Source: Bilamarchaeum sp040758595 (GTDB lineage Archaea > Micrarchaeota > Micrarchaeia > Anstonellales > Bilamarchaeaceae). Taken from it: 24,571 nt of DNA. The notes below the pieces were generated by a model. It was not told the DNA's origin, made no database searches, and saw only the letters and a program-made list of their open reading frames with translations. The position numbers and the translations under genes are program-made. The stretch is taken from positions 1-24,571 of the forward strand of contig JBFLVJ010000019.1 of the NCBI GenBank assembly GCA_040758595.1. The letters are read 5' to 3'. This document shows, piece after piece, positions 7,503 to 17,200 of this stretch. The stretch's first letter is position 1. Every line of letters starts with the position of its first letter.

Positions 7503-8467
7503 AGACGAGGATGATTGCCCTGATGGTCATGATGCTCGCCGGTGCGGCCTTCGCCACACCTCCAGCCTGGCTGGGGGCGGCGTTGTCAGCCCTCATGCTC
7601 TCGCTCATGCTCCTAGGGATCCTGTACGCTATCGCCATCGCCTTCAGCCTGCAGGACATGAAGTTCCTTGCGACCGACGAACTCTACCAGCTCATAATCA
7701 CCGCGGTCATGGTGGCCCTGCTTTTCTCGCTGGAGACCACTACCAACGAGATATTCGCGCCGATAGCGCCCAATCTCCAGGATGCGGGCCTCCAGCGGGT
7801 CGATGCAGCGCTCCAGTCCCAGCTCGACGTGTTCGATGAAGTCGAGGATTATATGGTCGATATCGTCCCCCAATCCACCAAATCGCAGTACTGCGGTCTT
7901 AGCGGAGCGGGCTTCTATGTCTCACCCTGCGGCTCCTTCTCCGCATTGACGCCGCCGCTCACGATGGCCCTCCAGGCTATCGCCCTCTCCATCGCCGAGC
8001 TCAGCTCCCTGCGGACGCTGGTGGCTTTCGGTGGCAATTACGCTTTCTCGCTTATATTCCCAATAGGCATCCTGCTGCGGGCCCTGCGCTTCACCAGAGG
8101 CGCGGGGGCGATATTCATCGGCTTGGGCGTATCCCTATACCTGTTCGTCCCGATCACAGCGATATTCATGGATGAGATGACATCCACCGGAGCGCCCTCG
8201 GGCCTTTCCATGCCTGATGTCGACAGCGAGGAATGCGACGTCCATGATTTCTCCACCGAGGCAGGGTTCTCTTACGGGAACGCGGAGCGGGCCAAGGGCC
8301 ATATGGAGGCATTGGTGGACAGGATAGATGATTTCATGTTCATGTTCTTGGTGAGGGGGACGTTTTTCACTGTAGGGGTCCTGGTGGCCTTCTATGCCAC
8401 CTTCAGATGGGTCTCGAGGCTCGCAGGCGCTGATGTCGACCTGATGGCGTTGATGAAGATAGCGTGA
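7499..8467 (+). CDS. Polytopic membrane protein, paralog 4 of 6
   Basis: 322 residues. Start ATG at 7499 overlaps the previous stop as ATGA with GAGGGT upstream; an upstream in-frame extension to 7127 would lie inside the previous gene and is rejected. Signal peptide 1-19 ends AAFA. N-terminal block about 25-78 (LMLSLMLLGILYAIAIAFS, then FLATDELYQLIIT). Exterior loop about 80-175 with a single cysteine pair (YCGL, SPCG). Signature FPIGILLRALRFTRGAG (187-203), then GLGVSLYLFVPITAIF. A short acidic loop and a final segment (about 285-308) lead into the tail RLAGADVDLMALMKIA. Same family as its neighbours by these three blocks. Confidence 0.86.
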   Translation: MKTRMIALMVMMLAGAAFATPPAWLGAALSALMLSLMLLGILYAIAIAFSLQDMKFLATDELYQLIITAVMVALLFSLETTTNEIFAPIAPNLQDAGLQRVDAALQSQLDVFDEVEDYMVDIVPQSTKSQYCGLSGAGFYVSPCGSFSALTPPLTMALQAIALSIAELSSLRTLVAFGGNYAFSLIFPIGILLRALRFTRGAGAIFIGLGVSLYLFVPITAIFMDEMTSTGAPSGLSMPDVDSEECDVHDFSTEAGFSYGNAERAKGHMEALVDRIDDFMFMFLVRGTFFTVGVLVAFYATFRWVSRLAGADVDLMALMKIA

Positions 8468-8471
8468 TGTC

Positions 8472-9539
8472 ATGGCGATGGAGACGATATGCTCACCCGG
8501 CGCGACCGAGATAATCCAGAACGTGGTCTATCCCATGACCGCGATCTCCGCGGTGCTGACCGCGCTCATAATAGGGATCAGCTACATGCTCGGCAACATG
8601 CTCTCGAGCGCCAGATTGACCGTCTGGTCCAAGACCGAGGTATTCCAGCTTTTCATATCCGTCGCGGTGGCGGGCATAGTGATGTTCGGGATCAACGCTT
8701 TCTGCGTTCTGGACATGGGCTCGTTCTACAGCATGTTCGATGTCGGCGCGAGCGGTGTCCCGCCTGATCTTGACATGTACTCGGCGGCCGAATCATACCT
8801 GGTGGAAGCCGGCATATGGACGCATGATCTGATGCTCTCCGCACGCTATCACCTGGGCGCATACAGCCTGATGCAGATGTTCGGCCGGAACTACTGCGAA
8901 GGCGACCCGTCCTACGCCTGGCTGTTCTGCCTGTTCGGAGCGGTCCTTCCGAGCGTCACCGGCGGCGCCGGCGCATCCAGCATAACGACCGCCCCGGATG
9001 CCGGATACGGGATGCTCACTTCGGTCATGGGTGCCGCGTTCAACACGATCACCCTCTCCTACCTCTCCATCCTCAACTACCTGTTCGTGCTCCGCTACGT
9101 TTTCAGCGGCTTCGTGCTCTTCTTCCTGCCCCTGGGGATACTGCTCCGGGCGCTCCCCTACCTGAGACCGCTAGGCTCACTCCTCATCTCAGTGGCGATA
9201 TCATTCCTGATGATATACCCGCTGATACTCGCGGTGTTCTATATAGACTTCAAGGCTGCAAGGATACTGGCTCCGGACGATTCGCCTGCCCTCGACTATG
9301 CAGAGAAGGATATCAGCACAAAAGTGACGATGGCGAACCTATTCTCGGAGAGCCTCACCGGGGATGTGTTCCCCAGCGGGGACCAGACCGTGGAGATCAT
9401 AAGACTGGCAGGGAACGCGTTCCTGCTCGGCGTGTTCATCCCGTCGCTCGCGCTGCTATCGGCGGCCGCGGCGGTGGGTTATATCAACAGATTCCTGGGC
9501 CAGGAGATAGACCTGTCCCGGATCATGCAGATGATGTGA
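8472..9539 (+). CDS. Polytopic membrane protein, paralog 5 of 6
   Basis: 355 residues. No signal peptide; the N-terminus (MAMETICSPGATEIIQNVVYP) leads straight into the shared block at about 23-78 (VLTALIIGISYMLGN, then VWSKTEVFQLFIS). The exterior region (about 80-200) has conserved-looking cysteines (FCVL, YCEG, FCLF). Signature FLPLGILLRALPYLRPLG (218-235) with Leu-Arg in place of Thr-Arg, then SVAISFLMIYPLILAVFYIDF. Tail FLGQEIDLSRIMQMM. The gap to the previous gene is 4 nt. The ATG at 8478 is an alternative start two codons in. Confidence 0.85.
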   Translation: MAMETICSPGATEIIQNVVYPMTAISAVLTALIIGISYMLGNMLSSARLTVWSKTEVFQLFISVAVAGIVMFGINAFCVLDMGSFYSMFDVGASGVPPDLDMYSAAESYLVEAGIWTHDLMLSARYHLGAYSLMQMFGRNYCEGDPSYAWLFCLFGAVLPSVTGGAGASSITTAPDAGYGMLTSVMGAAFNTITLSYLSILNYLFVLRYVFSGFVLFFLPLGILLRALPYLRPLGSLLISVAISFLMIYPLILAVFYIDFKAARILAPDDSPALDYAEKDISTKVTMANLFSESLTGDVFPSGDQTVEIIRLAGNAFLLGVFIPSLALLSAAAAVGYINRFLGQEIDLSRIMQMM

Positions 9540-9540
9540 T

Positions 9541-10608
9541 ATGGTAGACGTCTCGGGATACCTGCAGGGATTCAATTCCGACAGCTCGCTCGGAGGGGTG
9601 TATTCAGCCCTGCCAGAGGACCTGCAGTTCCTTCCGATGACCATGCTCGCCGTGGTCACTATCGCTATCATCTACGGCACTGTCACCGCGCTCGGGAGGG
9701 CGTTCAATGTATCAGAGGTCGAACGCTTCGCCCAGGCCGAGCTGCTCAATGCCCTCGCTACGGTGTTCATGGTCTCCTTCCTCATACTGATGCTCAATGG
9801 CGTCGAGGATTTCGCCCTCCAGTATTTCATATGCGGCGGAGGTGAATGTCCTGCGTTCGACTGCGGGGGCTCCTCTATAACAATCGACCGGCTGAGCAAT
9901 TCCGTGGACCTGCTCAAATGCAGGATAGCCGACAAGGCCGCGGCATTCGCTGCCATCCAGGAGCAGGTGACGGATGCCGCAGCCGTCCCGCTGAACATGC
10001 TCAACCTGTATATCAGCCTGCTGGGCGTGCCCATATTCACCGGCCAGTATGTGGCTTCGTGGTACAAGGACGCAGAGACCTACCGGCTGCTCAACAACGT
10101 GCTCACCGTGATGCTCATCGGGCTCAACGCCTTGATAGTGGTGGCCGATTATGTCAAGAACAACATGCTCAGCTTCTTCCTGCCGATCGGCCTCCTGCTA
10201 AGATCGCTCTTCTTCACCCGGGGCATAGGCGCGTTCCTGATAGCGGTGGCCATCGGGTTCTATTTCATATTCCCCGTGGTGTACATAATCACGGATCCTG
10301 GTTTCGTCAAGCCGACCTACGTGGCTCCGGCGAAGCCGCCGGAATACCAGTCGCCGCTATGCATACCCACGTTCAACGGCCTCTCATACTCTATATACTC
10401 CACATACGGCAGCAAGGCGACATCGGCCAGCGCCGCCACGACCCTCTCGCTGGACCAGCTCAAGAGCGACATCACATCGGTGTATTCATCGGTCCTGCTC
10501 CAGCCGTTCATAGCGTTCGCGATAACCATAGTGATTGTGAGGTATATGATAATCGTGCTCGGCGGGGAATCCATGGACGTCCTGAGGGCGGTAGCGAAGG
10601 TGGTCTAA
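9541..10608 (+). CDS. Polytopic membrane protein, paralog 6 of 6
   Basis: 355 residues, one base after the previous stop. No signal peptide. N-terminal block about 33-86 (MLAVVTIAIIYGTVTALGR, then ERFAQAELLNAL). Exterior loop holds a small cysteine cluster (ICGGGECPAFDCGG, 97-110) and one more cysteine at 127. Signature FFLPIGLLLRSLFFTRGIG (212-230), the closest to the consensus of all six, then AVAIGFYFIFPVVYII. A Pro/Ser-rich exterior segment precedes the last membrane segment and the tail VLGGESMDVLRAVAKVV. The stop overlaps the lipoprotein start (TAATG). Confidence 0.86.
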   Translation: MVDVSGYLQGFNSDSSLGGVYSALPEDLQFLPMTMLAVVTIAIIYGTVTALGRAFNVSEVERFAQAELLNALATVFMVSFLILMLNGVEDFALQYFICGGGECPAFDCGGSSITIDRLSNSVDLLKCRIADKAAAFAAIQEQVTDAAAVPLNMLNLYISLLGVPIFTGQYVASWYKDAETYRLLNNVLTVMLIGLNALIVVADYVKNNMLSFFLPIGLLLRSLFFTRGIGAFLIAVAIGFYFIFPVVYIITDPGFVKPTYVAPAKPPEYQSPLCIPTFNGLSYSIYSTYGSKATSASAATTLSLDQLKSDITSVYSSVLLQPFIAFAITIVIVRYMIIVLGGESMDVLRAVAKVV

Positions 10609-13600
10609 TGAACTACAGTCATTCTCTCTTACCCAATAAAACGCAGGGAAGTCGGCAGGGAATCGCCGTTCCCTGCGCACCGAGAACGTCACGACGTTCT
10701 CGATTGTCGGGTGCTTCGCACCCTCCTTCGGCATCAATCGGAAGGCTTCTCTTCGCATCCCTCATAATCATCTTCCTCATCGCGGCCGGCTGCACACTCA
10801 AGAAGCCTGTCTCGGTGGGCTGCTGCGTTCTGAATGATCCGCTAAGCCCGAGCCCGCAGTGCACCGAGCTCCAGGGCAAGGACGCCCAGACCGAGCTCAT
10901 CAGCACCCAGTCCTGCAACGTGACCGGAGGCTACTGCGACATCACCATAGAGGTCACCCTGGCCGATGCGACATCCACCAGCCAGCTCACGGTCCCCATA
11001 TGCGGGGAGGCGACGAGCCCGTGCATAAGCTCGGACTGCATCGCGCAGGTGTGCGGAAGCCTTACCTACAACCCCGTCCCGGTGCCTAGCGCCCGGGATG
11101 CGGCCGGGTTCGAGGAAGAAGCGGGCGAGACCGGGAGCGTGGGCGCGATAGACGAGACGCGCGCGAGCACGCCGACCGGTCTATACGGAGCGACATGCAC
11201 CCTCCAGCGCTCGGACCAGACGCTCACCAACTATCTTCAGAACTCCAAGGGGAGCTTCGTCAACACGTTCAGGTTCGGCGTCGGCGATACGTTCGAGGAG
11301 TTCGACCACTACCGCTGGCTCTTCCCAATAAGCGACATATACTGCAATGCCAACCCGGTGGCCGGGACCAAGGACCGTTACATGAACTACCTCCTCTCCC
11401 CGGACGAGTTCGAGGACAAGGTGGACGGCGCCTCCTATGACGATCCCGCCGAGAAGGTATCTTCGGCCGGTTTCTGCCTGCAGGGAGAGGAGTCGCCGTT
11501 CCTGGGAGAGACATATGACGGCGCGGATTTCGCGGATTACCGCTACTACCCTGTCGGGCGGACCACGAGCCCGTATTCCTACATGGAAGAGAGCGTTCTG
11601 GACCGGGAGTTCTACAGCAATTTCCTAACTCTCATATACTCTGATGAGCTCACGGCCGGGCTGTCATCGTTCAGCACCCTGCCCGAGCCGGCACCCTTCG
11701 AGTGCTCATCCTCTCTGGACTGCGCATCCAGCTTCTGCAACAAGCAGACCTACAACCGCATGCTCTGCAAGGACACATCCAGCGGCGAGTGGGTGCTCTG
11801 CGGCTGCGATTCGGCCGGCAAATCGTGCAACGGACAGTCCACCGAGGTGGACTACCTCGGCCCATCCGCTCCGGATGATGCGGCCGAGCTGTTGAACCAC
11901 CTGTCCGGCTACAACAGCGGCGAGAGATATTATGCCGTAACCCAGCTTCCGGTCGGCATAGTGGACATATCAGTGAATCCGACATGCACGGCCGGCAACT
12001 CCATAAAAGGCATCGACTGGATAGAGGTGCAGGCGAGGCCTCCCTTGGATATCATGAAGTTCGTGGACGGGGGCGCGGTGACGCCCACCGCCGACCAGTT
12101 GACGCAGCTGGAGGACTGCGAAGACGATGGCAATTGGACGCCCTGCGAGTCGCTGGTAAACGCTCTTTTCAGCGACATCCGGCCAGACATCGTACTTCCG
12201 GGCGAAGTGGAGGAGAGCGACAAATATCCCAACGACATCAAGTTCTTCGGCGATTACACCCAGGTGGAGACCAACGGCGTCCCTGCCGGCACTTTCATCG
12301 GATACAGCCTGCTGAGCGAACCGAGGTTCAAGCAGACGGATTTCTACAAGGCTTGCCATCCGCACTACAAGATAATCAACGCCACCAAGACATACAGCGG
12401 CGGCTCCTCGGATCCGACGAACCCGGGTACAGGCGGCGACCACAACAACCAGGGAGCCAAGGATGCTGTGCGCAGCGCAAAGCTATTCGTGCCGCCAGAG
12501 CCGATACCAGACTACATCGGCACCGGATGGAAGCCCTACGACACCAAGATACAGTGCCATACCACAAATGATGACGAGGGCCACTATCGCTATGTCCCCA
12601 GGTACATACTCATACAGGACGCGGGCAGCTGCGAACTGGATCCCGCTACCGTCACTCCGGTCACGGCATCATTCGGATGGTGCGAGCCCTGCAGCTATTC
12701 CACACTCGCAAAGCAGACTGTGGGGACCAAGGCATCATATTCGCCCAACCAGCGCAGGGTATACTCGAGTTTCACCTACAGCACGCTAAAGAGCTCGCAG
12801 ATATGCGATACCAGCGCGCCCACGGTCACTCCTCCCGATGCGGATCCGCAGACCGAAGTGCCCGATACCGACCTCTATTGCCCCACCACCGACGCGCCCG
12901 AAAATCCATATGGGGCATATGACTACCTTTCGTTCAACGCCACCCCGGACTCGGTCTATCTCCAGGAGAAACAGGCCCAGTATCTCAAGGAAAGCGTCAT
13001 GCCGGTGATAGACCTCACCGGGCCGACCAATTGGGACGTCTTTGGAAGGCTGAGGCTGGCCAATACCATCATCGGCCGCGGCCCATCGATACTCGTCATA
13101 CAGAACCTTTCGGTGGGCACTCCGTTCAATATCGCCATACTCACAAGGATAGACACCGCGAAGGCCGCATGCCCGTCATGCCTGATAGCGGTGGAGTTCG
13201 CCAACAACGGCACCCCGTTCGCAATGAATGCCAGCAAGAGGCTGGACGAGAACCTCAGGCTCGCCGACCTGCTGGACCCCGAGACTACGCCCGGACTTCT
13301 GGAGCGGCTGGACATGATAGCCATCAGCTTCTATCCCAACGAGTACACCGGCGAGAGGACGGGCCTGTGCACCGCGGACGAGGTTGAGCGCAACGAGGCG
13401 GTATTCGCCTTCCTGGAGAACCAATCCCGCTCCATCATGAACCTGACCAAGCTCCCGGTCATGGTCACCGACTTCGGCATGCGGCTGGATGGCTGCTGGG
13501 ATCAGACCAAGGCCAAGCAGTTCATCTCCTACCTGTTCTTGAAGCAGAAGCGCCTGAGCAGGATAGGGATGGCCGGAATCATCTTCACCAACGTGTCGAT

Positions 13601-14261
13601 ACTGACAAACAGCGCCGGAGACCACCAGCCGATGTTCTGCTCCCTGGAGAAAGGGAGCCGCAACATGGCGGCGGATGAGCCGGCGACGCTTTACACCAAG
13701 ATATACGCGACTCCGGCAGACCAGGCGCTCTGCAGCGCATGCTCGGAATTCGACATAGTCGCAGGCCTCTGCGACAAGACATGCGCCAACGGGGCGGAGT
13801 GCACGGTGGACGTAGATTCCCTCTCGCTCGCGAAGACGCAACTGGGCCTTCCTGAATCCACTCCGGATTCAGAGGTGCCGATGAAATGCCCGGACCAGAT
13901 CCTTCCTGAGCCATGCACTCCATGCTCGGAGATGAGCGAGCAGATCCAGTGCGAGTTCTACAGGAGCGATGGCACGGTGGAGAGCGCGACCTACGACATC
14001 GACGGACTGACGGTCCTCGAGGGCGACATACTATCGAGCATCCCAGAGCCCTACGCCTGCTGCCTCTCGGACGAGGGCGGCAACTACACGTTCTCCAAGC
14101 AGACCTCGATGGGGAAGATAACCGCGCCGCTGCTCTATTCGCCAAGCGGGGATCCGAGGCAGGACTGCGGGATAGCGGACGTCTCTGCGCTCGAGCAGCC
14201 GCTCTGCGACGTACCCCTACCGATTAAAAACCATAAAGTGGAATGCACAATCCTACCGTGA
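10608..14261 (+). CDS. Giant cysteine-rich surface lipoprotein with glycosidase-like barrel
   Basis: 1217 residues from the ATG at 10608, which overlaps the previous stop and has GGTGG 5 nt upstream; a longer frame reaching back to 9846 lies inside the previous gene and is rejected. The lipoprotein signal is LLFASLIIIFLIAAGC with the lipidated Cys at residue 62, so the first 45 residues are an abnormally long n-region encoded by a hairpin cluster (see 10643-10745). The rest is exterior, with dozens of cysteines, including a CSSSLDCASSFC-type segment. Residues about 770-1025 look like a TIM-barrel glycosidase: DMIAISFYPNE and LPVMVTDFGM resemble late barrel strands, but the usual Glu of the TE-G motif is Asp here. 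It could bind or cut surface glycans; activity is uncertain. No close family was recognised for the remainder. Confidence 0.8.
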   Translation: MNYSHSLLPNKTQGSRQGIAVPCAPRTSRRSRLSGASHPPSASIGRLLFASLIIIFLIAAGCTLKKPVSVGCCVLNDPLSPSPQCTELQGKDAQTELISTQSCNVTGGYCDITIEVTLADATSTSQLTVPICGEATSPCISSDCIAQVCGSLTYNPVPVPSARDAAGFEEEAGETGSVGAIDETRASTPTGLYGATCTLQRSDQTLTNYLQNSKGSFVNTFRFGVGDTFEEFDHYRWLFPISDIYCNANPVAGTKDRYMNYLLSPDEFEDKVDGASYDDPAEKVSSAGFCLQGEESPFLGETYDGADFADYRYYPVGRTTSPYSYMEESVLDREFYSNFLTLIYSDELTAGLSSFSTLPEPAPFECSSSLDCASSFCNKQTYNRMLCKDTSSGEWVLCGCDSAGKSCNGQSTEVDYLGPSAPDDAAELLNHLSGYNSGERYYAVTQLPVGIVDISVNPTCTAGNSIKGIDWIEVQARPPLDIMKFVDGGAVTPTADQLTQLEDCEDDGNWTPCESLVNALFSDIRPDIVLPGEVEESDKYPNDIKFFGDYTQVETNGVPAGTFIGYSLLSEPRFKQTDFYKACHPHYKIINATKTYSGGSSDPTNPGTGGDHNNQGAKDAVRSAKLFVPPEPIPDYIGTGWKPYDTKIQCHTTNDDEGHYRYVPRYILIQDAGSCELDPATVTPVTASFGWCEPCSYSTLAKQTVGTKASYSPNQRRVYSSFTYSTLKSSQICDTSAPTVTPPDADPQTEVPDTDLYCPTTDAPENPYGAYDYLSFNATPDSVYLQEKQAQYLKESVMPVIDLTGPTNWDVFGRLRLANTIIGRGPSILVIQNLSVGTPFNIAILTRIDTAKAACPSCLIAVEFANNGTPFAMNASKRLDENLRLADLLDPETTPGLLERLDMIAISFYPNEYTGERTGLCTADEVERNEAVFAFLENQSRSIMNLTKLPVMVTDFGMRLDGCWDQTKAKQFISYLFLKQKRLSRIGMAGIIFTNVSILTNSAGDHQPMFCSLEKGSRNMAADEPATLYTKIYATPADQALCSACSEFDIVAGLCDKTCANGAECTVDVDSLSLAKTQLGLPESTPDSEVPMKCPDQILPEPCTPCSEMSEQIQCEFYRSDGTVESATYDIDGLTVLEGDILSSIPEPYACCLSDEGGNYTFSKQTSMGKITAPLLYSPSGDPRQDCGIADVSALEQPLCDVPLPIKNHKVECTILP
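10643..10745. repeat. Cluster of four hairpins inside a coding region
   Basis: Consecutive perfect inverted repeats: GCAGGGAA/TTCCCTGC (10655-10676, with a direct copy of the left arm at 10643-10650), CGAGAACGT/ACGTTCTCG (10681-10702), GGGTGC/GCACCC (10709-10723) and CCTTC/GAAGG (10725-10745). All lie between the start codon and the lipoprotein signal of the giant lipoprotein and are read through in frame. This density is unlike the flanking coding DNA and suggests an inserted palindromic element. Confidence 0.7.
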
Positions 14262-17200
14262 TGCTGATGAGGAGACTACTGACGTTGCTTTTGCTATCGG
14301 CCCTTATCTTCGCGGGCTCGGTCAATCCGCTCCTGGAGCCGGCGATATCCAACCAGATATTCGGCTCGTCATCCATATTCGACCTCCTCAAGGACGCCGG
14401 CTGCTCGCTCTGCGACGACCTCTCCAGCTGCACCTCGGCCGAGTTCATGCTCTCGGCAAACACCATCTCGCACGAGCTGCAGGTCGTCTTCTACAACGGC
14501 ACCATCGCCCGCAGCCCGATAGTGAACGCGCCCCTCATAGTCTACATCCACAACGAGAGCATGGACGAGATATACAAGATATACACCGATGATGAAGGCG
14601 TCGCTTCCTTCGGCTTCGGGCAATGGAGCGATTCCTGCCATGATTATACTATCTTCCACTGCAAAGGCCAGTACGGCTGCGATTTCGCGACCTGCGTGGA
14701 TGCCATAGGCATAAACCGATCTGACCTCGGAGTCGAGGATATCGACGACATCCCCCTGGCGCCGGACGCGACCGCTAGCGGCGGAGCCCAGGACCCGGAG
14801 AACGTGCTCCCGACATATGCCAACTACCGGTACTGTCCGCCCCCGCCCGCGCTCGGCACCAGTATGCCTGTGTTCTGCCTCCCCCTGATACTAATCATGG
14901 CCTTCCTGCTAGGAGCGATGTTCCTCTCGGGCAAGAACCCGTTCATATTCTTCGATTTCAGCTCGCCCAGGATGGGCAAGTACGTCCGCTACACGGCCAG
15001 GGGCCGCGGATTCGGTTTCGACATGGTGTCCATGGCGTCCGCCGCGACCACCGTGGTCTCAGTGGCCAAGAACCCCAAGGCCATGATGAAGAAGAGCATG
15101 GCTGCCATGAAATCCGGCAAGGGGATGGCCGGCGGCGTGGCAGGCGCAGTGGAGAGGGGAGTGCATACAGTCCCTGGCACCAAGGCGATAAAGAAGATGG
15201 CCAAGGGAGGCTCCACATGGGGCAAAGGCGGTGGACTGGAGGGAGCCAAAGCGGTATGGGGCACTGCCGCGCACGGCTTCAAGAGCAGCGCCATCGGCCA
15301 GATAGTCTCAGCGACAAAAGCCGGTTGGAAAGGAGGCAGCCTCAAGGGCCTCGGAGCACTCGGCCTCGCGCTCGCGCAATACAGCAGCTTCGGCCAGCTG
15401 GTCGGCGCCATACAGACCGCCGCCATGGTGTGGGCGGTGGCGAGCTCCATACCAGTTGCCAGGAAGGAGCTCCAGGCCTGGAGCGGCACCACGAGGCTCA
15501 AGGACGTCAACGGCAACGTGAAGGAGATAGAAGCGAAATTCATAGGGAACAAGCTCGTGTTCACAGTCTTCGATATCGACGTTCAGGGCCAGCGCGTCGG
15601 CGATGGGAAGACCGTCAAGAACTTCACCGAGCTGGTGACATCGTTCCCGCCCAAGGATCTGGGCCAGCTCACCGGCTTGAGGAACGAAGGTTTCTCGCAG
15701 CTCCAGAGGTTCCACCGGACCGTCCTGTTCTACGCTCCTCTGGAGATCGCGGACAAGAAGACGGATCTGGCCAACTATGTCAAGAAGGCGCTCAGCGCGC
15801 CTGCCAGCGGGGAGACCTCATATGTCACCGGCCTGAAGGGCAAGGGAAGGGTAAATGTCGACAAGGACACCGCGCTCACGTACACCGATCCGGCCAGCGG
15901 GAACAAGATAAAAGTGACAGTGGGCGATCTCCATGGCATAGCCGGCTCTGATTCAGGTAGCGGCGTGCTGGTGAAGATGACTTCTGCAAAGTCCGGGGAG
16001 CCGCCAAAGTTCCAGATAGTCTCAGAAAAGACATTCGAAACCATGCAGAAGCAGCCTCCCGAGGGCGTTGCGAAGGTATTCTCAGCCGCAACACTCGATC
16101 TCTCAGGCATAGTCTCGGGCTTGGACAGCAAGAACAAGACCGTCCAGGCCCTCGGTCTGCACAGCCAGGTGGCAGGAGCCACCCAGATAAACAGCATGAC
16201 CCAGATGGTCGCTGCCAGCGGCGTGATGTTCCGCCAGCTGGAGCAGATACAGGCCAACAGCGCCGGGCACTTCAACGACCGGAGGAACGATTTCTCCGCC
16301 AGTATCCAGAACCTTGGCGGCGAAGCTCTTAGCGCCCGGGTGACTGTCGGGACCGAGACCAAGACCCTCGCGGACTGGGTCAAGGAAGGCAAGATGGACC
16401 TCGTGGTCACCACTCTCGCCAAAGATCCCTCGCAGGCTCCAAAAGAGCTCGTGGGCCTGGCCAAGAGCGCCCAGAGCCTATATAACGGCGAAGCTGTCCA
16501 GATGGGCAATTTCGCTTCCATATATCAGAACACCCAGAAGTTCTCAGCCATGCTCTCGGGAGATACCGAGAAGACGGGCCTCATCGCATGGAACCTCAAG
16601 GGCACGGAGCTTCTCAAGGCGCAGGTCCATGCCCAGATGACCATCACACAGCTCACTGTCGTGGCCCAGGGCAGGACATTCGACGTCTCGGTCCTGGATA
16701 ATATGGATTTCAGCCAGGCAAAGAGCCGCCCTCCTCCACAGTACATGTCGAGCGTTGTGCAGGTCGGGCTGATGGCAGCGAGCGGTCTCCTGGGCGAAAA
16801 AGGCTCGGAGATGCTAAAGAGCTTCGAGGAGAGCCGCAAGAAGCTCGAGGCCATGGCCTCCCGCAATGAGGAGCAGGACCGCCAGCTCCAGATATACGGG
16901 CTGATATCCGATGCAGCCAAGACGCAGCAGAAGATGCTTGCGGCCAAGAACCCGGATGTCCGGGCAAGGTTGGAATCACAGCTCAATTCTACCGTTGCAG
17001 AGCTCCGGCAGGCGGGTACATCGGCCCTGGGAGTAACCGAGACGCAAGGTCTGCTCTACAAAAGCCAGGCGCTCGCGAACCTCTCAGCGATGTTCACGAC
17101 TCCGGCTTCAGCGACACAGGTAGAAGGATACCGCCTGGAGCGTGCGGCATACAGCGCACTATATGATATGACTACCAATCCGGGAGAGTCGCTAAAGACG

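Noticed and set aside
9846..10607. 5' extension of the giant lipoprotein ORF (frame open from 9846)
   Set aside because: It lies wholly inside the preceding membrane-protein gene in another frame; the start at 10608 overlaps that gene's stop and has an SD.
15775..16521. Long minus-strand ORF opposite the giant membrane protein gene
   Set aside because: Shadow of codon bias in the plus-strand gene; no promoter or SD seen.
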